From NCBI RefSeq assembly GCF_011045095.1, contig NZ_JAALDL010000002.1, positions 186,001 to 250,000 of the forward strand: DNA of 64,000 bases, given 5' to 3'. The position numbers were made by a program, and so were the translations under genes. The notes beneath the pieces are model-generated. The model searched no databases. It worked only from the letters and a program-made list of their open reading frames with translations, and had not been told where the DNA came from. This stretch comes from Grimontia sedimenti (GTDB lineage Bacteria; Pseudomonadota; Gammaproteobacteria; Enterobacterales; Vibrionaceae). This document shows, piece by piece, positions 16,727-24,467 of the stretch; positions within the stretch are counted from its first letter, which is position 1; every line of letters starts with the position of its first letter.

Positions 16727-17473
16727 TCAGTTAACTGCACGTCCTGTGCTTAGGAACGAAACCCAGTCATCACGATTTCTGCTTTTTGCAGCTTCAACGG
16801 CTTTGCGAACATCGTAATCGATTCGCTTGTGGTTCACGCTCCAGCTTTTACCCTCACCTTCTACAATTGCGTACGAAGCATGATGGCTAAAGCTTTCCAT
16901 CGCATGAACCCAAGGTTCGTCATCCTTGTAGGCGGGAAGTCCCACACTGCCAGGGTTAACGATGAGTTGATTGCTGCGCGTCGAAACTGATCTTGCTAAA
17001 TGGGTATGACCGCAACAAATTAGATGGCTTGGGTTGCCCGCTAATAACGCAACAATGTCGTCGTTATCTCTCAATACAGGACTTCCGCTTGACGCATCTT
17101 CCAGCAGGTAAACCAAATCGTTATCCGGTGTACCGTGACAGAAAAATACATCCTCATTAAATTGCATGGTAGGTGGCAGAGACTTCATCCAGTCGAGGGG
17201 CGCTGCGCCAAGATCATCCAGAATAAACTGCATCGTCGGGTTTGAAGCAATTTCCGCTTCCTGCGCCTCATAAATCTGCCTGTCCTGATTGCCACGAATA
17301 GTAACAATCTCATGCTGCATCAATAGATTAAACGTATCACGTGGAGCGATAGGTCCGTACAAAATATCGCCGAGATTAACGATAACATCGACATTTTCTC
17401 GACGAATGTCACTCAGCACTGCTTCTAATGCAAAAACGTTGCTGTGAATGTCTGAAATCAGGGCCAAACGCAT
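16727..17473 (-). CDS. calcineurin-like metallophosphoesterase
   Basis: 248 residues, RBS AAGGA. All metal-binding motifs of the superfamily are present in order: DIHSN (D8, H10), NLGDILYGP, GNQD, FCHGTPD and GHTHLA. The size and the NPGSVGLP motif after GHTH place it in the YfcE/MJ0936-like cytoplasmic group. These are Mn- or Ni-dependent phosphodiesterases with poorly known natural substrates. 16 bp downstream of the GFA gene on the same strand, likely one transcript. Confidence 0.88.
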   Translation of the reverse strand: MRLALISDIHSNVFALEAVLSDIRRENVDVIVNLGDILYGPIAPRDTFNLLMQHEIVTIRGNQDRQIYEAQEAEIASNPTMQFILDDLGAAPLDWMKSLPPTMQFNEDVFFCHGTPDNDLVYLLEDASSGSPVLRDNDDIVALLAGNPSHLICCGHTHLARSVSTRSNQLIVNPGSVGLPAYKDDEPWVHAMESFSHHASYAIVEGEGKSWSVNHKRIDYDVRKAVEAAKSRNRDDWVSFLSTGRAVN

Positions 17474-17489
17474 TGGAGCATCCTTGTAT

Positions 17490-17885
17490 TTAGCGGTCAG
17501 CGGGATGGTTTACGCCGCCATTAGTGACAACGTCACCCAAATCAAAAGGATTAACACCTTCCAGGCAACCCACGTTGTAACCATATTCTGAAGGGTCTGA
17601 GCGGCGCTGGTGATGTGTGTAAATACCGCACTCTGAACAAAAATAGTGTTTTGCAGTGTGTGTGTTAAAAGTATAAAGCTTGAGGAGCTCTTTCCCTTTG
17701 ACGATCTTGATGCCGTCCAATTTAACAGAAGCCACCACGGCCCCCTTTCTGCGGCAAATTGAACAGTCGCAACGACGGGGTTTATCAATACCATTTGGCA
17801 AGGAGAGTTCTAGCTCCACCCCACCACAATGACAGGTAAACTTATGTTTCTCTTTTATTTCTGTAGGGCCAACTTGTTTAATCAT
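17490..17885 (-). CDS. GFA (glutathione-dependent formaldehyde-activating/CENP-V) family protein
   Basis: 131 residues from the ATG at 17885; an ATG at 17918 would add 11 residues, and the RBS does not clearly decide. Zinc-binding cysteines of the GFA fold are present: CHCGG near the N-terminus, RRCDCSICRRKG in the middle, and YFCSECGIYTHH. The C-terminal YGYNVGCLEGVNPFDLG is typical. Most members are S-hydroxymethylglutathione-related or of unknown activity, so no reaction is claimed. Upstream of, and probably co-transcribed with, the metallophosphoesterase. Confidence 0.85.
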   Translation of the reverse strand: MIKQVGPTEIKEKHKFTCHCGGVELELSLPNGIDKPRRCDCSICRRKGAVVASVKLDGIKIVKGKELLKLYTFNTHTAKHYFCSECGIYTHHQRRSDPSEYGYNVGCLEGVNPFDLGDVVTNGGVNHPADR

Positions 17886-18106
17886 GAAACGTATCCACTT
17901 CCTTGTTATGGGCACCATTTCATGGAAACAAAATATAAAGTTGGATACAAGATAATCACTCTAAGGTGGAGCGCTTAAAGTCTAAAAAGTTGGCTTTTAA
18001 TTGATTTATTCCCGAAAAATGCGTGTTGCCTTTGAATATACTCCTTTCCTCACTCAAGCTTTGCTAAAATACTCTTATTACAAAACCAAAATATGAACGG
18101 AGTTTC

Positions 18107-18298
18107 ATGTCTCAAGCCTTGCCTAAAAACCGTACCGAATGGCTGATTTTCTTTCGTCGTGCAAAATCTATCGACACATTGGATTTGATGCTGGATGGTG
18201 CGTTAAAAAAACTAAAAACGCCTTCAGAACAGGCTGATGCGATCCTTGGCCATGAGGCCAGACTGGATGAACTAGAAGGGATTCGTAAAGCGATTTAA
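18107..18298 (+). CDS. small protein resembling Hha/YmoA nucleoid modulators
   Basis: 63 residues, RBS CGGAG before ATG. The pattern WLIFFRRAKSIDTLDLMLD, then EQADAILGHEARLDELEG parallels Hha (LMRLRRCQTIDTLERVIE, then AADHRLAEL), including the RR..xIDTL block and the RLxEL block. Hha/YmoA proteins lack a DNA-binding domain and act through H-NS on silenced horizontally acquired genes. Similarity is by eye and the family call is an inference. Monocistronic. Confidence 0.55.
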   Translation: MSQALPKNRTEWLIFFRRAKSIDTLDLMLDGALKKLKTPSEQADAILGHEARLDELEGIRKAI

Positions 18299-18303
18299 GA
18301 AAG

Positions 18304-18332
18304 AAGGCACAATGGTTTTCATTATGCCTTTT
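18304..18332. terminator. terminator between convergent small genes
   Basis: AAGGCA(C)AATG, short loop, CATTATGCCTTTTA, serving the 18107 gene. Confidence 0.65.
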
Positions 18333-18339
18333 AATGTGT

Positions 18340-18729
18340 TTAGGCTGATTGATTAAATTTCTCAGACTCTTCTGGCTCTAAAGGTTTGACTGGCGCTGGT
18401 TCAGTTTGTTCAGGCTCAAGCATTTCTTCGGCTTTCTTTTCTACTTCCTCGACCAGTTCGCTGCCTTTCTCTTTGCCTTTGTTCCACAGCTCAGAGCTTT
18501 TCTCTTTGGCGCTGTCCCAAAGGTTGCTTCCACCTTCCTCAGCGTTATTGAGCAGCTCCCCGCTCTTTTCTTTGGTCGCATCCCAAGCATTCTTACCGGC
18601 CTCCTTCGCAGAGCCCCAAGCTTCGCTTGCAGATTCTTTCGCTTTGTCCCAGCTACTCTCTTCCTCTGCCTGCGCCGATAAAGGCAACACAAGCATTAAT
18701 GACAGCACCAGTGCTTTCATTGGATTCAT
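18340..18729 (-). CDS. secreted protein with 11-residue LEA-like repeats
   Basis: 129 residues; the ATG at 18729 (GGGAG upstream) is preferred over the adjacent ATG at 18732. The signal peptide ends SAQA. The mature part has a strict 11-residue period: W27, W38, W49, L60, W71, W82, V93, each followed by a charged K/E-rich decad such as DKAKESASEA or DSAKEKSSEL. Hendecad repeats form long amphipathic or right-handed coiled helices, as in LEA proteins and apolipoproteins. The C-terminus is acidic and Pro-rich (EQTEPAPVKPLEPEE). Function unknown; envelope stress protection or surface association is possible. Confidence 0.75.
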   Translation of the reverse strand: MNPMKALVLSLMLVLPLSAQAEEESSWDKAKESASEAWGSAKEAGKNAWDATKEKSGELLNNAEEGGSNLWDSAKEKSSELWNKGKEKGSELVEEVEKKAEEMLEPEQTEPAPVKPLEPEESEKFNQSA

Positions 18730-18879
18730 CATGCTCTCCCTGTTTGATTGCTTGGCGTTTGGTTTGAATCTTATACCCAAACCTGCGGTATCGTCAGTCT
18801 ATTAAAGACAACTTGAATCACATATCAAGTCACCCTATCAGAAATATAAAACAGTGTTCAATATTTGGAGAAAGAAAAA

Positions 18880-18905
18880 CCGCCTTTAAATGTGCATAAA
18901 GGCGG
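18880..18905 (-). terminator. terminator of the tct/CoA operon
   Basis: CCGCCTTTA-8 nt-TAAAGGCGG; on the minus strand it is followed by TTTTTCTTTC. Confidence 0.85.
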
Positions 18906-18957
18906 TGAAGGTTTGACAAGGAGAATGTCAAATTATCAGATTCGGTTGCTCCCAAGG

Positions 18958-19803
18958 TTAGTCTTTATTTTTCATGTCCCGTTTGGGGTGGCCATCATAT
19001 GTCCAAAGAAGATCACGTGGAATAGGGCCTTTGTTGCGGCCACCTTGCTGAGTTTGTTCCCAGGCATGAGCCAAAATTCCTACTGATCGGGAAAGACAAA
19101 ATAACCCTCTGGCCAACTCGGCGGGTATACCTAGTTCGCCATAGATAACCGCTGTCGCACCATCTATGTTCATTGGTATCGCTTTGCCTTTTTCTTTCAG
19201 AAGCTGTTTTTCCACCTGTAAAGCGATGGAATGAAAACGCCCTTCAACGATGCCATCAGCTTTAGCTTCAGCAATCAGTTCCATCAATCTCGGCGCTCTG
19301 GGGTCGACAGGATGGAAGCGATGCCCAAAACCGGGAATGAACTTGCCATGCAATTCACGTTGTTTGGCCAAGCCTTCGATCACGGCTTCTTCTATCGACG
19401 AATTTTTAGACGCAGCAATTTCATTCACCATCTGGTAGAAGGTCACTGCTTGTTCACCCGCTCCGCCATGAACATCACCCAGTACATTGACCGCAGATGC
19501 CATTGCATTATTCAGCCCAACGCCACAGGTTGATGCCATTCGGGCGATGGCAATACTTGGCGCTTGAGGTCCATGATCTACTGCTGACATCAAGGCTGCA
19601 TCCAACAACTTGGCCTTTTCCGGTGAAGGTAGTTCACCTTGGGTCATTAACCAGATCATTTGTGTGAAGCTCACGTTACCAATCAAGGATTCAATCGGAT
19701 AACCGTAGTAGCTGATTTCACCCGGTTTCATGTCAATGATGTCGGTTCGCCACCAGTCTGCCACTGCTTTCTCTGGCCCGGATTCAGGGCGTCGAATACT
19801 CAT
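18958..19803 (-). CDS. citryl-CoA lyase-like / citrate synthase family protein
   Basis: 281 residues, much shorter than citrate synthase (~430) and close to stand-alone citryl-CoA lyases. All three catalytic residues align: H112 in VHGGAGE, H161 in GFGHRFHP and D214 in PMNIDGA. The start overlaps the CoA-transferase stop (ATGA), so the two are translationally coupled. Expected reaction: cleavage of a citryl-CoA-type thioester to acetyl-CoA plus an oxo-acid, or the reverse condensation. The preceding CoA-transferase would make the thioester and the TctABC genes would import the acid. Citrate itself, citramalate, methylcitrate or another 2-hydroxy acid are all possible. Last gene of the operon, followed by a terminator. 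Confidence 0.82.
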   Translation of the reverse strand: MSIRRPESGPEKAVADWWRTDIIDMKPGEISYYGYPIESLIGNVSFTQMIWLMTQGELPSPEKAKLLDAALMSAVDHGPQAPSIAIARMASTCGVGLNNAMASAVNVLGDVHGGAGEQAVTFYQMVNEIAASKNSSIEEAVIEGLAKQRELHGKFIPGFGHRFHPVDPRAPRLMELIAEAKADGIVEGRFHSIALQVEKQLLKEKGKAIPMNIDGATAVIYGELGIPAELARGLFCLSRSVGILAHAWEQTQQGGRNKGPIPRDLLWTYDGHPKRDMKNKD

Positions 19804-21002
19804 ACCACGCCCTTCTCTTTCAGTTGTTCAATATCACTCGCTTTATAACCAAGCTCAGAAAGGATCATGTCGCTGTGTTCACTCAGAACAGGTGGTGGCA
19901 TACTGACTTCGGGTCGCTTTCCATCAACAAGGAAACCTGGGCGAGCGATATGGACATCGCCTTTTGTTCCTTCAACATCCTCAAATACTGCTTCAAATTC
20001 GCGTAACTTCACTTGTGGAAGATCCAGCGCTTCAGGCACCGTCATCACACGACCTGCAGGCACTCCCAATTTATTCAGCATATCTTCCCAAAACTCGGCG
20101 GGATGCGCCGAAAACGCAGCTTCTAGAAGCTCGGTGAGTGCCGCACGGTTCTGCAACCTAGCCTGACGTTCGGAGAATCTCGGGTCAGTTTTAAGTTCGG
20201 GTTGATTGATCGCATCGCAGACAGACTCAAACTGCTCCTGTTTGTTGGCCGCAATGTTGATAAGGCCCGTGGCGGTTTTAAATGCACCTGAAGGACTGGC
20301 GGTAAAATTGTCGTTCCCCATAGGTTTGGGGTCTTTGTTGGCAACTAAGTAATTCGAGACCACCCAGCCCATGGTCGCCATGGTAGATTCAAGCATGGAG
20401 ACATCGATGAAACAGCCTTCGCCACTTTGTGCACGGCCTGCCAAGGCAGAAGAAATCGCAAAAGCAGCGGTCAGGCCGCCAATGGTGTCTGCAATCGGAT
20501 AGCCGACTCGGTAAGGTGCATTTTCCGGCGCGCCGGTAATCGACATCACACCTGACATTCCCTGTATAATTTGGTCATAAGCGGGAAGGTGCTTCATGGG
20601 ACCTTCTGCACCGTAGCCTGATATTGCACAGTAGATAAGGTTTGGGTTGACCGCTTTCAGCACTTCATAATCCAAACCCAAGCGTTTCATGACTCCGGGG
20701 CGAAAGTTTTCCACCAACACATCTGCGGTTTCTACCAGCGATTTCAAAATCGCCTTTCCTTCAGGGTCTTTGAGGTTAAGCGTAATGGAGCGCTTACCCG
20801 TATTCTGCGCCAGAAACGACACACCCATTTTATTGGCATTGAGATCAGGATCTGCACCCAATTGTCGGGCGAGATCCCCACTACCGGGAACCTCGACCTT
20901 GATAACATCTGCGCCCATGTGTGCCAACTGGTGGCAGGCAAAAGGGCCTGCCAACACGTTGGTCAAATCAAGCACACGAAAGCTGGATAATGTTGTACTC
21001 AT
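19800..21002 (-). CDS. class III CoA-transferase (CaiB/BaiF family)
   Basis: 400 residues, full length for the family, RBS AAGGAA. N-terminal FRVLDLTNVLAGPFACHQLAHMGADVIKVE is the standard CoA-binding start. The catalytic Asp is D143 in PAYDQIIQGMSG. These enzymes move CoA between carboxylic acids via an aspartyl-CoA thioester. It sits 11 bp after tctA and overlaps the lyase gene by 4 bp, so its acceptor is probably the acid imported by TctABC. CoA donor unknown (acetyl- or succinyl-CoA are usual). Confidence 0.9.
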   Translation of the reverse strand: MSTTLSSFRVLDLTNVLAGPFACHQLAHMGADVIKVEVPGSGDLARQLGADPDLNANKMGVSFLAQNTGKRSITLNLKDPEGKAILKSLVETADVLVENFRPGVMKRLGLDYEVLKAVNPNLIYCAISGYGAEGPMKHLPAYDQIIQGMSGVMSITGAPENAPYRVGYPIADTIGGLTAAFAISSALAGRAQSGEGCFIDVSMLESTMATMGWVVSNYLVANKDPKPMGNDNFTASPSGAFKTATGLINIAANKQEQFESVCDAINQPELKTDPRFSERQARLQNRAALTELLEAAFSAHPAEFWEDMLNKLGVPAGRVMTVPEALDLPQVKLREFEAVFEDVEGTKGDVHIARPGFLVDGKRPEVSMPPPVLSEHSDMILSELGYKASDIEQLKEKGVV

Positions 21003-21013
21003 TTGCTTGTTCC

Positions 21014-22567
21014 TTATCCGTCACCGCGATCAACCTGAACATTAGGGCGTTGGTTTTTCGATGCGCCTATCCCTGCCTTTTCCAGTCCTGTGCGGATCAC
21101 TGGGAGTAGCAGCACAAATACTGAAATACACATGATGGTGAGTGTCAGCGGACGCTCCCATAAGAAGCTCAAGCTGCCATCAGAGATGATCAGTGAACGG
21201 CTAAGGTTGTTTTCCATGATGCCACCCAGAATAAAGCCGAGAAGCATCGGTGCCATCGGGAAGTCCAAAAGACGCAGGAATATCGCCGCAATAGTGATGA
21301 TAACCATCATATTGATGTCGAAGGTGTTAAAGCTGACCAGATACACACCTGTGATCGAGAAGAACAGAATGAGTGGGATCAGTATTGGCCTTGGGATCAC
21401 CAACAAACGTGAGATATATGGGATCAGCGGCAAGTTCAGGATAAGCAGTACAATGTTGCCAAAGTACATCGAGATGATCACCGACCAGAACACGTCTGGA
21501 TTATCGACGAACAGACGCGGTCCTGGCTGGATGCCGTAAGCAATCAAAGCACCGAGCATTATTGCCGTGGTACCTGAACCCGGAATACCCAAGGTAAGCA
21601 GCGGAACAAATGAACCCGTCGATGCAGCGTTGTTTGCTGATTCTGGTGCTGCAAGGCCTCGCAATGCCCCTTTACCAAACTTCTCTTTCAGGCGTTTCGG
21701 TGCCAGGTTACGCTCCAGACCATAAGAGAGGAACGAAGCGATAGTCGCTCCAGCGCCCGGAAGCACGCCGACGATAAAGCCAAAGACTGAAGAACGGGCA
21801 ACCGTTGGTGCGACCTCTTTCACTTCTTCTTTTGAAAGCTTCATGCTGCCTAGCGCAGCCATATCCATGTCCGGCTCTTCCTCTTTATGCTGTCCTTTCA
21901 ACACCGTCATCACCACTTCCGCAAGCGCAAAAGTTGCCATAGCCAGCAGCAAGAAGCTGATACCATCAATCAGGTCGATATTGTTGAACGTAAAGCGCGG
22001 CGCACCGGTGATTACATCCGTACCAACGGTCGCAATCATCAGGCCGAATACCGTCATTGCCATAGCCTTCAACACCTGACCTTTACCGGCAAATGCGGCG
22101 ACTGCGGTCAAGCCTAAGATCATCAGCGCAAAATAGTCGGCAGACTGGAAACTCAGCGAGACCTTGGCGAGTGCGGGCGCGGCAAACAGCAGAATAATTG
22201 CGCCAATCGTACCACCAGTGAAAGAAGAGTAAGCCGCCAACGCCAGCGCTTTACCAGCCTGACGTTGTTGCGCCAGCGGATAACCGTCGAATGCCGTCAC
22301 CACTGTACTTGCACAACCTGGTGCATTAATCAGAATTGAAGATGTAGAGCCGCCAAATACGGCACCATAATAAACGCCAGCCATCAGGATGATGCCAGAT
22401 GCTGGATCCAGACCATACGTAATCGGGATCATGAGTGCTACTGCCGAAATAGGCCCAAGCCCCGGCAGCATACCGATGAAGGTACCGGCAAAACAGCCGA
22501 CAACCACCATCATAATGTTAAAAGGCATTGTTGCGGTGCTTAAGCCCGTCGCGATTCCTTCCCACAT
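21014..22567 (-). CDS. tctA: tripartite tricarboxylate transporter, large permease TctA
   Basis: 517 residues, about 12 membrane helices. The conserved TctA block GMLPGLGPISAVALMIPITYGLDP is near the N-terminus, and its internal repeat GVLPGAGATIASFLSYGLER is in the middle, as in Salmonella TctA. It forms the Na+- or H+-driven transport core with TctB and takes substrate from TctC. RBS GGAGG; starts 4 bp after the TctB stop. Annotators also call this group TTT transporter permease. Confidence 0.94.
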   Translation of the reverse strand: MWEGIATGLSTATMPFNIMMVVVGCFAGTFIGMLPGLGPISAVALMIPITYGLDPASGIILMAGVYYGAVFGGSTSSILINAPGCASTVVTAFDGYPLAQQRQAGKALALAAYSSFTGGTIGAIILLFAAPALAKVSLSFQSADYFALMILGLTAVAAFAGKGQVLKAMAMTVFGLMIATVGTDVITGAPRFTFNNIDLIDGISFLLLAMATFALAEVVMTVLKGQHKEEEPDMDMAALGSMKLSKEEVKEVAPTVARSSVFGFIVGVLPGAGATIASFLSYGLERNLAPKRLKEKFGKGALRGLAAPESANNAASTGSFVPLLTLGIPGSGTTAIMLGALIAYGIQPGPRLFVDNPDVFWSVIISMYFGNIVLLILNLPLIPYISRLLVIPRPILIPLILFFSITGVYLVSFNTFDINMMVIITIAAIFLRLLDFPMAPMLLGFILGGIMENNLSRSLIISDGSLSFLWERPLTLTIMCISVFVLLLPVIRTGLEKAGIGASKNQRPNVQVDRGDG

Positions 22568-22571
22568 AGCC

Positions 22572-23045
22572 TTAACCTCCGAACAACTGGGTAAACGCGC
22601 GTCCAGGCGCGAGATAGATATCTAGTAGCTTTGCCAGCACAAACCAGATACCGACGGCAAAAGGTACCGACGCAATGAACAATGTTTTAGGTCGGCGTTC
22701 TCCGAGAATCCAGTAACCGACAACCAAAAAGAAAATGGTAGAAAGCAGGAATCCAACCCACTCAAGCGCAAAAGCAAACGCCACAATCAACGCTAACAGC
22801 TTTGCCACCAGTACGAAGTCCAACCCTGCCAATTGCACTTTGCTGCCAGCATCACGACGACCTGTTACCAACATTAAAATGCCGAGAATGCCACCCATAT
22901 AGGAAAGTGCGATAGGTAAGGTTTGAGCGTGAAAAGGTTCGTATTCATCGCCTGGGAACATGGGGATTTGGCGGGCGTAGTACCCGTATGCCACTGAAAG
23001 ACAGAGAAATACGAGACCACCGATATGGTCTTTAGTGACAACCAT
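22572..23045 (-). CDS. tctB: tripartite tricarboxylate transporter, small permease TctB
   Basis: 157 residues from the ATG at 23045, which has AAGGAG 6 nt upstream; a TTG start at 23066 is less likely. Four membrane helices (GGLVFLCLSVAYGYYARQIP, IALSYMGGILGILML, LLALIVAFAFALEWVGF, TLFIASVPFAVGIWFVL) and a length typical for TctB. Operonic with tctA; separated from tctC by two hairpins. Confidence 0.92.
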   Translation of the reverse strand: MVVTKDHIGGLVFLCLSVAYGYYARQIPMFPGDEYEPFHAQTLPIALSYMGGILGILMLVTGRRDAGSKVQLAGLDFVLVAKLLALIVAFAFALEWVGFLLSTIFFLVVGYWILGERRPKTLFIASVPFAVGIWFVLAKLLDIYLAPGRAFTQLFGG

Positions 23046-23099
23046 CTGACACTCCTTGAACTGCAAAGTAAGACGGTAATGTCCGTCTTTAAAAGCGAT

Positions 23100-23164
23100 A
23101 AGGCCTTATCCGTAGGCCTTAGGTCATTCGACCAATTGAATTAGGGCTCGGAGAACCGAGCCCT
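23100..23164 (-). terminator. two hairpins between tctC and tctB (attenuator)
   Basis: Downstream of tctC on the minus strand: AGGGCTCG-6 nt-CGAGCCCT (23143-23164), then AAGGCCT-7 nt-AGGCCTT (23100-23120). Typical for binding-protein operons, in which the periplasmic component must outnumber the membrane parts. Confidence 0.7.
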
Positions 23165-23176
23165 TTTCGTTGAGGC

Positions 23177-24160
23177 TTAGCGAAGGAAGCCAAGCTCTTT
23201 CATCAGTGCACCCACTTCTTGCTCCTGACCTTCAAGGAAAGTCACGAACTCAGCGCGAGGTTTGAAGATTTCAGTCCAGCCATTGCGGTCGCGAACTTCT
23301 ACCCAAGCATCTGTGGAGTACATTTTTTCCAGTGTTGCTGCATATTCGTCAGCTTGTGCGTCAGACAGGCCCGGTGCACCAAAGAATCCACGCCAGTTAG
23401 TGAATTCCGCGTCATAACCCAACTCTTTCAGGGTTGGTACATCATTCGCTGCTGGTGAACGCTCAGGACCCGTCATCGCCAGAATGCGAACTTCACCTGC
23501 ATTCTTCAGTGCCAGTGCCTCAGAGAAACCGGTGGACAGTACTTGAGTTTCACCTGACAGCATGCCCGCCATCGCTTTACCACCGGCATCATAAGCCACA
23601 TATTTCACACGTTTTGGATCACCACCAGCGGCCTTGAATGCCATAGCTGCAACTAAGTGGTCCATACCGCCACGTGAAGAACCGCCCGCGACGGAAACTG
23701 AACGCGGGTTTTCTTTGTAGTCTTTCATCAGTTGCTCAAAACTCTGATATTTAGAGCTGGTTGGAACAACAAACGCCGCATAGTCACCAATGGTTGCAGC
23801 AATTGGGGTCAGGTCGCGGAAAGACTGAGGGAAAACTTTAGAAAGAGAACGGATAACGATAGGTGTCGAGTTAACCATCAAGGTGTTGTCTGCTTGCGCG
23901 GCGGTTTCAATCAGGTGTGCGATTGCTTTACCACCACCACCGCCGGACATGTTTTCATAAGAAACAGTTTCAACCAGTCCTGCTTTTGACAGTGCTTCAC
24001 CGGTACCACGCGCAGTGCCATCCCAACCACCACCTGCACCACCAGGGATCAGGAAGTGAACTTCATCTACGGCAGCGCTTGCCATACCTGCACTGAGTGC
24101 AGACGTGAGCGCCAATGCAGCAACGAATGAACGTTTTTTGGCGAACAGATTTGAAATCAT
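23177..24160 (-). CDS. tctC: tripartite tricarboxylate transporter substrate-binding protein TctC
   Basis: 327 residues, RBS GAGGA. The signal peptide ends GMASA. Family hallmarks: VHFLIPGGAGGGWDGTARG at the mature N-terminus, YENMSGGGGGKAIAHL and PNDVPTLKELGYD-like sequence near residue 245. The glycine-rich GGAGGGWD resembles members studied for citrate or tricarballylate uptake rather than the Bug-type VPFPPGG. First gene of the operon tctC-tctB-tctA-CoA-transferase-lyase, so the binding protein defines the substrate; it cannot be read from sequence alone. Confidence 0.92.
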   Translation of the reverse strand: MISNLFAKKRSFVAALALTSALSAGMASAAVDEVHFLIPGGAGGGWDGTARGTGEALSKAGLVETVSYENMSGGGGGKAIAHLIETAAQADNTLMVNSTPIVIRSLSKVFPQSFRDLTPIAATIGDYAAFVVPTSSKYQSFEQLMKDYKENPRSVSVAGGSSRGGMDHLVAAMAFKAAGGDPKRVKYVAYDAGGKAMAGMLSGETQVLSTGFSEALALKNAGEVRILAMTGPERSPAANDVPTLKELGYDAEFTNWRGFFGAPGLSDAQADEYAATLEKMYSTDAWVEVRDRNGWTEIFKPRAEFVTFLEGQEQEVGALMKELGFLR

Positions 24161-24467
24161 AGGTTTTTCCTCGTGTCGTTCCGTCCTTTGGACGAGATAG
24201 ATTTATGCCGAAACTCCGCTCAAAATGGCGTTTTAGCGCAACGCGCCGTTTCGGTATCTTTGCCCTACTCTTTCAAATTATTTGGTGACCTCGGATCTGG
24301 AAAGCTTGTGTTTTTAATGTTTTTTTAAACCTTTAAAAACATTTTGTTCATATTGTTCACTTGCGTGATAAGGAACAAAGAATCATCATTTCAACTAGAT
24401 AGATAATAGCGAGTATACTTAAACCACGAACTCGCCCTCTTTCGTAAACAAAAGGTTTCACCTCTGG
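24161..24467. promoter_or_regulatory. divergent control region of tct operon and two-component system
   Basis: 307 bp, no gene. A long AT palindrome, AATGTTTTT (24316-24324) and AAAAACATT (24335-24343), is a good candidate site for the CitB-type regulator encoded to the right; such regulators bind AT-rich sequences. On the tctC side are GTTTCGG/CCGAAAC (24208-24214 with 24248-24254) and CGTCC-TTT-GGACG (24182-24194), possible leader-RNA hairpins. Confidence 0.55.
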
